A stretch of DNA of 25,169 bases from a virus, in IMG/VR virus record IMGVR_UViG_3300045135_000437, positions 1 through 25,169 of that record, one strand, 5' to 3'. Below are positions 21,650 through 25,169 of this stretch, in pieces. The notes below the pieces were generated by a model. The model made no database searches and was not told the DNA's origin. It worked only from the letters and a program-made list of their open reading frames with translations. The position numbers and the translations under genes were made by a program. How positions within the stretch are numbered: position 1 is the stretch's first letter; every line of letters starts with the position of its first letter.

Positions 21650-23651
21650 TAATAACAAATCATTTAAAATAAAAAATGGACTTGATGTAGGGGGCAGCTT
21701 ACAGCAAACAAACGGTACTATTACAACTACAACTTATGGGTATGCTTTTGTTGGTGCTTCATACGATGATATATATTTAGATGTTCAATCAGGAAGTGTT
21801 AGTTCTGTTGGTGCTGCCTTTAAAACGGATGGTACAAAATTATACATTGTTAATAGTTCTGCTGATACTATTATTGAATACCCCTTATCTACAGCTTGGG
21901 ATATTACTACTGCAGGAACATTAGCAACTTTTTCTGTTACAAGTGAAGATACTGATCCTCGTTCCGTGGCTTTTAAATCTGATGGTACTAAAATGTTTGT
22001 TTTAGGAAGCACAGGTAACGATGTTAATCAATACACACTATCTACAGCCTGGGATGTTACCACTGCATCTTATGATAGTGTTACTTTTAGTATAAGTAGT
22101 CAGGCAACTACCCCTGAAGGACTTCGTTTTAAACCTGATGGTACTAAAATGTTTGTTTTAGATAATAACAATGATGGATTACATCAGTACTCTTTATCTA
22201 CAGCATGGGATTTGTCTACTGCTAGTTATGACAGTATATATTATGATTCTGGTTCACAAGATAGTTCTCCTGAAGGATTTGATTTTAATTCTGATGGTAC
22301 TAAATTGTTTATACTTGGCCAGACAAATGATATAATATATCAATACTCTTTAACTACTGCTTATGATGTGTCTACTGTAAGCTATGACAACGTAACACTT
22401 TATGTAGGAGATAAAAATGGAATAGGACAAGACATTGTTTTCGGAGATAGTGGAAATAAAATGTTTTTTCTAGGGGGTAATCAAAACTTTTATCAATACT
22501 CTACTAAAGGTTATCTTGAAACTCTAGATTTATCTACAGGTAATTTTTTTAGTCTTACCCTTTCTGGGCCTACTACTATAGCATTTAGCAACCCTCCTGC
22601 TTCTGGTCTAGCACAGGCAATACAGCTTGAGATTACAGGTAATTTAGCTACAAAATATGACATTTCTGATTTAACATTAGTGTCTGCTGTAGAGAGTGAT
22701 ATTAATAATCAAGGATGGGGATTGCAGAACGGTGGTTTTATTGGGCTACATAATGCTATAGCAACTCCTTCAGATTTATTCTTTAAACCAGATGGCACTA
22801 AACTATATACTCTTGATAAGAACTCAGACGATATTGATCAACATACACTAAGTACTCCTTGGGATTTAAGTACAGTAACAGATGACGATAATCCGCTTAT
22901 TGGTTTTGAAACAGAAGATACCAATATGGAAGGTATGTACATAAAGCCAGACGGTACTAAACTTTTCCTAATTGGTAGAACTAGTGCTGATATTTTTGCC
23001 TATGACCTTTCAACTGCATGGGACGTATCTACTGCTACACATAACAGTGAATCCTTAGATTTAACTGCCACAGAAACATACCCTACTTCAATAACCTTTA
23101 ATCCTGATGGAACAAGATGTTTTATTATTGGTCGCTCCAGTAGCCCACCTCATATCACACAATTTGATTTAACTACTGCGTGGGATATTAGTACAGGTAC
23201 AAATATTGTAAGTACTGACCTTGATGGTATATCCGCTCCTGACGGTATGTTTATCAGTCAAGACGATGGTAAGTATTTAATTGCAGTCTATAACAAAATC
23301 TTTTATAGATATACTTTTGGTACAGCTTGGGATTCAACTACTATTTCTTTTGACAATTATCAAGAATACTTGCAGTATGCTGATGGTTTTGGTACAGGTA
23401 CTGGTAACTTTCAAGGCATATATATCTCCCCAGATCACACGTATATGTATGCTATTCAACCATCAGGTGACATGGTATTCCAATTTTCTTTGAGCAGTTC
23501 TAGTCCAGTATCTTGGCCTAGTAGTATTAAATGGAATAATTTTGAAATTGGTCCCGCACCACAATCTAGTAAAAAAAATGTTTTTAGCATATTTACTATA
23601 GATGGTGGTACAAACTATTATGGCAAGTTAGTAGGGGAAAAAGTAGAATGA
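21645..23651 (+). CDS. Propeller-repeat tail fibre protein, copy 3
   Basis: This encodes 668 residues and is the most diverged of the three paralogues. The start M-A-N-N-K-S-F-K-I-K-N-G-L-D-V-G-G-S is close to the general marine fibre N-terminus. Five blades run to about residue 290 (for example F-K-P-D-G-T-K-M-F-V-L-D), then T-L-D-L-S-T-G-N-F-F-S-L-T, L-E-I-T-G-N, five further blades (about 374-613) and a tip with V-S-W-P-S-S-I-K-W and F-T-I-D-G-G-T-N-Y-Y-G. The tip is nearer to the usual fibre form than in the other copies. The ribosome site lies in a 21-bp repeat shared with copy 1. The last four bases overlap the next gene (ATGA). Host-surface recognition is inferred. Confidence 0.8.
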   Translation: MANNKSFKIKNGLDVGGSLQQTNGTITTTTYGYAFVGASYDDIYLDVQSGSVSSVGAAFKTDGTKLYIVNSSADTIIEYPLSTAWDITTAGTLATFSVTSEDTDPRSVAFKSDGTKMFVLGSTGNDVNQYTLSTAWDVTTASYDSVTFSISSQATTPEGLRFKPDGTKMFVLDNNNDGLHQYSLSTAWDLSTASYDSIYYDSGSQDSSPEGFDFNSDGTKLFILGQTNDIIYQYSLTTAYDVSTVSYDNVTLYVGDKNGIGQDIVFGDSGNKMFFLGGNQNFYQYSTKGYLETLDLSTGNFFSLTLSGPTTIAFSNPPASGLAQAIQLEITGNLATKYDISDLTLVSAVESDINNQGWGLQNGGFIGLHNAIATPSDLFFKPDGTKLYTLDKNSDDIDQHTLSTPWDLSTVTDDDNPLIGFETEDTNMEGMYIKPDGTKLFLIGRTSADIFAYDLSTAWDVSTATHNSESLDLTATETYPTSITFNPDGTRCFIIGRSSSPPHITQFDLTTAWDISTGTNIVSTDLDGISAPDGMFISQDDGKYLIAVYNKIFYRYTFGTAWDSTTISFDNYQEYLQYADGFGTGTGNFQGIYISPDHTYMYAIQPSGDMVFQFSLSSSSPVSWPSSIKWNNFEIGPAPQSSKKNVFSIFTIDGGTNYYGKLVGEKVE

Positions 23652-24391
23652 GTGTTTTTAACAGTATAATGTTAAACTCTGCAAACCTATCTGGTAAAAA
23701 ACCTTTGTTTATAGGGCAGAATGTTGGTACTGTTGCAAACGGTAATGCTATATCTTTAGACCTTACGGAAGGTTCAAGTAAGCCCATTGATGTACAGGAA
23801 GGCGATTTGATTGTTGCATTACATGCTGCAGGTAGTTCAGGGGATATATTACCAGATATGCATATGGATACGGCTGCTTCTGCTTATATGAATACTATTG
23901 TTTCATCACGAGATAATGATACATATGATCCAAATATGAAAATATATGTAGGCAGAGCAACTACAAACGTTTCTACCTTTGCTGTAGATAGTATAGGTAA
24001 CACTTCAGTAGCTGTAACACTTGCCGTTATGGTATTTAGAAATGTAACATCTGTAAATCAGATAAAACTTGACGAGTCTGCTAGTTCAGACGATCCTAAC
24101 TTTCATATGGGTACTAATTTAAAAAGAGGTGACATTGTAGTTGGTGGGGCTGTTGTTGCTCATATATTAGGTAGTGCTGTTGCAGATAACTTTGAACAAC
24201 ATGGAACTACAATAGAAACAGCTTACTTTGATAAGTTTATAACAGATTCATCAAGTGATACATATGATTGTACTTTTGGGCTAGGTTATAAAATTATAAC
24301 AGACGAAAGAGCTTTTAAGCCAGTACATTTAGATTCAGACCTAAGCGGTTCATCTTCTGCTTTTGTAAGCTCAACTTTAGTACTAAGATAA
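23648..24391 (+). CDS. Beta-rich tail-associated protein
   Basis: This encodes 247 residues coupled to the third propeller fibre by an ATGA overlap. After a short start the sequence shows alternating hydrophobic strands, with V-Q-E-G-D-L-I-V-A-L-H-A-A-G near 55-70, V-A-V-T-L-A-V-M-V-F-R near 120-130 and R-G-D-I-V-V-G-G-A-V-V-A near 160-170. The pattern E-G-D-L-I-V followed by G-F/V-F-R type strands recurs, from memory, in small jelly-roll-like proteins of marine phage tails. No catalytic motif or membrane segment was seen. It could be a fibre tip, collar or accessory adhesin. Its place between fibres and the tail chaperone supports a tail role only in general terms. Confidence 0.6.
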   Translation: MSVFNSIMLNSANLSGKKPLFIGQNVGTVANGNAISLDLTEGSSKPIDVQEGDLIVALHAAGSSGDILPDMHMDTAASAYMNTIVSSRDNDTYDPNMKIYVGRATTNVSTFAVDSIGNTSVAVTLAVMVFRNVTSVNQIKLDESASSDDPNFHMGTNLKRGDIVVGGAVVAHILGSAVADNFEQHGTTIETAYFDKFITDSSSDTYDCTFGLGYKIITDERAFKPVHLDSDLSGSSSAFVSSTLVLR

Positions 24392-24415
24392 AAAACATAC
24401 AGAAAGGATTAGACA

Positions 24416-24928
24416 ATGTATGTAAACACGGCAACAGGCCAATATCCCTACACAGTAGGACACTTTCGTAGAGATCACAGTAATACTAGTTTTCCTAAGA
24501 ACATTAGTGAAACACTATTAGCACGTTATGGCATTAAGAAGGTTGTCTACGCAGATAAACCTAGTTATAATGTAGCAACACAAAAGTTAGTAGAAGCCTC
24601 TAAACCTGTAAGAGAGACTGACGGTGTATATACAGCAGAGAATGCTCCTAATGAATCTATGATCGGAGATACTATCTACACAGGACGTTGGATTATCAAC
24701 TATACTGTGACTGATATGACTGCAGAGGAAATTACAGCAAATGATACTGAGGCTGCACGACTAGCACGTATAGTACGTAATCGTCTATTAGCTGAAACAG
24801 ATTACTATGCACTGTCAGACGTTACTATGTCAGCAGAAATGACTATCTATCGTCAGGCTTTACGTGACATTACTGCGCATGAAAATTGGCCTCACTTGGC
24901 TGATAATGACTGGCCCACTAAACCATAA
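24416..24928 (+). CDS. Tail (fibre) assembly chaperone
   Basis: This encodes 170 residues. The C-terminal 53 residues (118-170) show R-N-R-L-L-A-E-T-D-Y-Y-A-L-S-D, then Y-R-Q-A-L-R-D-I-T and a W-P-T-K-P ending, which is the pattern of the phage tail assembly chaperone family (I recall it as Phage_tail_APC, PF16778). The N-terminal part has F-P-K-N-I-S-E-T-L-L-A-R-Y-G-I-K and an Asp/Thr-rich middle with Y-T-G-R-W-I-I-N-Y-T-V, likely to bind fibre proteins. Such proteins help fibres fold and are usually found, as here, downstream of fibre genes. AGAAAGGA precedes the ATG. Which of the four fibres it serves cannot be read from the sequence. Confidence 0.82.
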   Translation: MYVNTATGQYPYTVGHFRRDHSNTSFPKNISETLLARYGIKKVVYADKPSYNVATQKLVEASKPVRETDGVYTAENAPNESMIGDTIYTGRWIINYTVTDMTAEEITANDTEAARLARIVRNRLLAETDYYALSDVTMSAEMTIYRQALRDITAHENWPHLADNDWPTKP

Positions 24929-24939
24929 GGATGATAAGA

Positions 24940-25169
24940 ATGAACAATCAAACAATGAACATTAAAAATCCTACATTTGGTGGCTTTAAGCCAGATGCAA
25001 TGTCACGTATTGCAAAGACACTGGGCTATGAAGGTGAGATGTCTGGCTTTCAGCAGTATCTTGACCAGAACCCTGACAAACGTATACAGATGGATCAGTT
25101 TAAACAAGCAGCTATGATGATGGCTAAAGGTGGTTCTGTACAAAAATTTCAAGTAGGTGGTACGCCGAC
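24940..25169 (+). CDS. Start of a virion-type protein (3' cut off)
   Basis: ATG 24940 opens a frame that runs off the window after 76 full codons. AAGG (24927-24930) lies 9 nt upstream. An in-frame ATG at 24955 is the alternative. The visible part begins M-N-N-Q-T-M-N-I-K-N-P-T-F-G-G-F-K-P-D-A, continues with a helical, charged region (L-D-Q-N-P-D-K-R-I-Q-M-D-Q-F-K-Q) and turns to M-M-M-A-K-G-G-S-V-Q-K-F-Q-V-G-G. The GG-rich turns resemble those in the 1233-residue protein at 6572, and this start is familiar to me from large structural proteins of marine phages. An internal or tail virion protein is likely, but the fragment is too short to go further. Confidence 0.65.
   Translation, partial: MNNQTMNIKNPTFGGFKPDAMSRIAKTLGYEGEMSGFQQYLDQNPDKRIQMDQFKQAAMMMAKGGSVQKFQVGGTP

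Noticed and set aside
17618-23651. Diversity-generating retroelement or CRISPR-like repeats in the fibre region
   Set aside because: The repeats are protein-level blades with diverged DNA, there are no regular spacers, and no reverse transcriptase, template repeat or Cas gene is in the window.

Overview
The window reads as part of a tailed-phage genome, most likely a marine, short-tailed (podovirus-like) phage of an alphaproteobacterium or another AT-rich ocean bacterium. The basis is a coherent packaging, portal, scaffold, capsid, adaptor, tail-hub and fibre order, AT-rich composition, and several protein types that I associate from memory with uncultured marine phages. The host cannot be fixed from the sequence. 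Every supported gene is on the + strand and packed tightly: stop/start overlaps of the TAATG type lie at about 133, 962, 13809 and 19600, and ATGA overlaps at 1697 and 23648. This points to long polycistronic late messages.

Layout. (1) 1-2047 is a small-gene and lysis block: a cut-off membrane protein, two small proteins of unknown role, a two-helix membrane protein carrying a perfect EF-hand loop (holin candidate), an M15-type peptidase endolysin, a membrane/coiled-coil protein (Rz-like) and a lipoprotein that also has a C-terminal membrane segment (spanin). (2) 2049-4276 is DNA packaging: TerS, a helix-turn-helix protein, and TerL, whose start lies 149 nt inside the helix-turn-helix gene in another frame. 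(3) 4287-12522 is the head module: portal, a small gene overlapping the portal end, a 1233-residue protein joining a polyvalent-protein-like region to a virion-type region, scaffold and major capsid protein. The capsid gene has its own sigma70-like promoter and a roughly 200-nt structured leader. (4) 12539-13030 is a likely capsid decoration protein, followed by a terminator-like hairpin. (5) 13087-15596 holds the adaptor and tail hub/nozzle proteins. (6) 15600-24928 is the adsorption module: one beta-repeat fibre, three tandem paralogous proteins of about 660-676 residues built from repeated 'F-x-x-D-G-T-K-M-Y' blades, a small beta-rich tail protein and a tail assembly chaperone. (7) From 24940 a further virion-type protein starts and runs off the end.

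How the parts fit together. TerS and TerL feed DNA through the portal into a shell built by scaffold and capsid protein. The adaptor and hub close the head. The fibres and the three propeller-like proteins would contact the host surface. The lysis block releases progeny.

The points I find most unusual are the triplicated propeller fibres with a second propeller set inside the tip domain, the structured capsid-gene leader with a possible pseudoknot, the possible +1 frameshift fusion of the helix-turn-helix protein with TerL, and the polyvalent-like/virion fusion with a possible internal translation start. No tRNA, rRNA, insertion sequence, CRISPR array, integrase or reverse transcriptase was seen.
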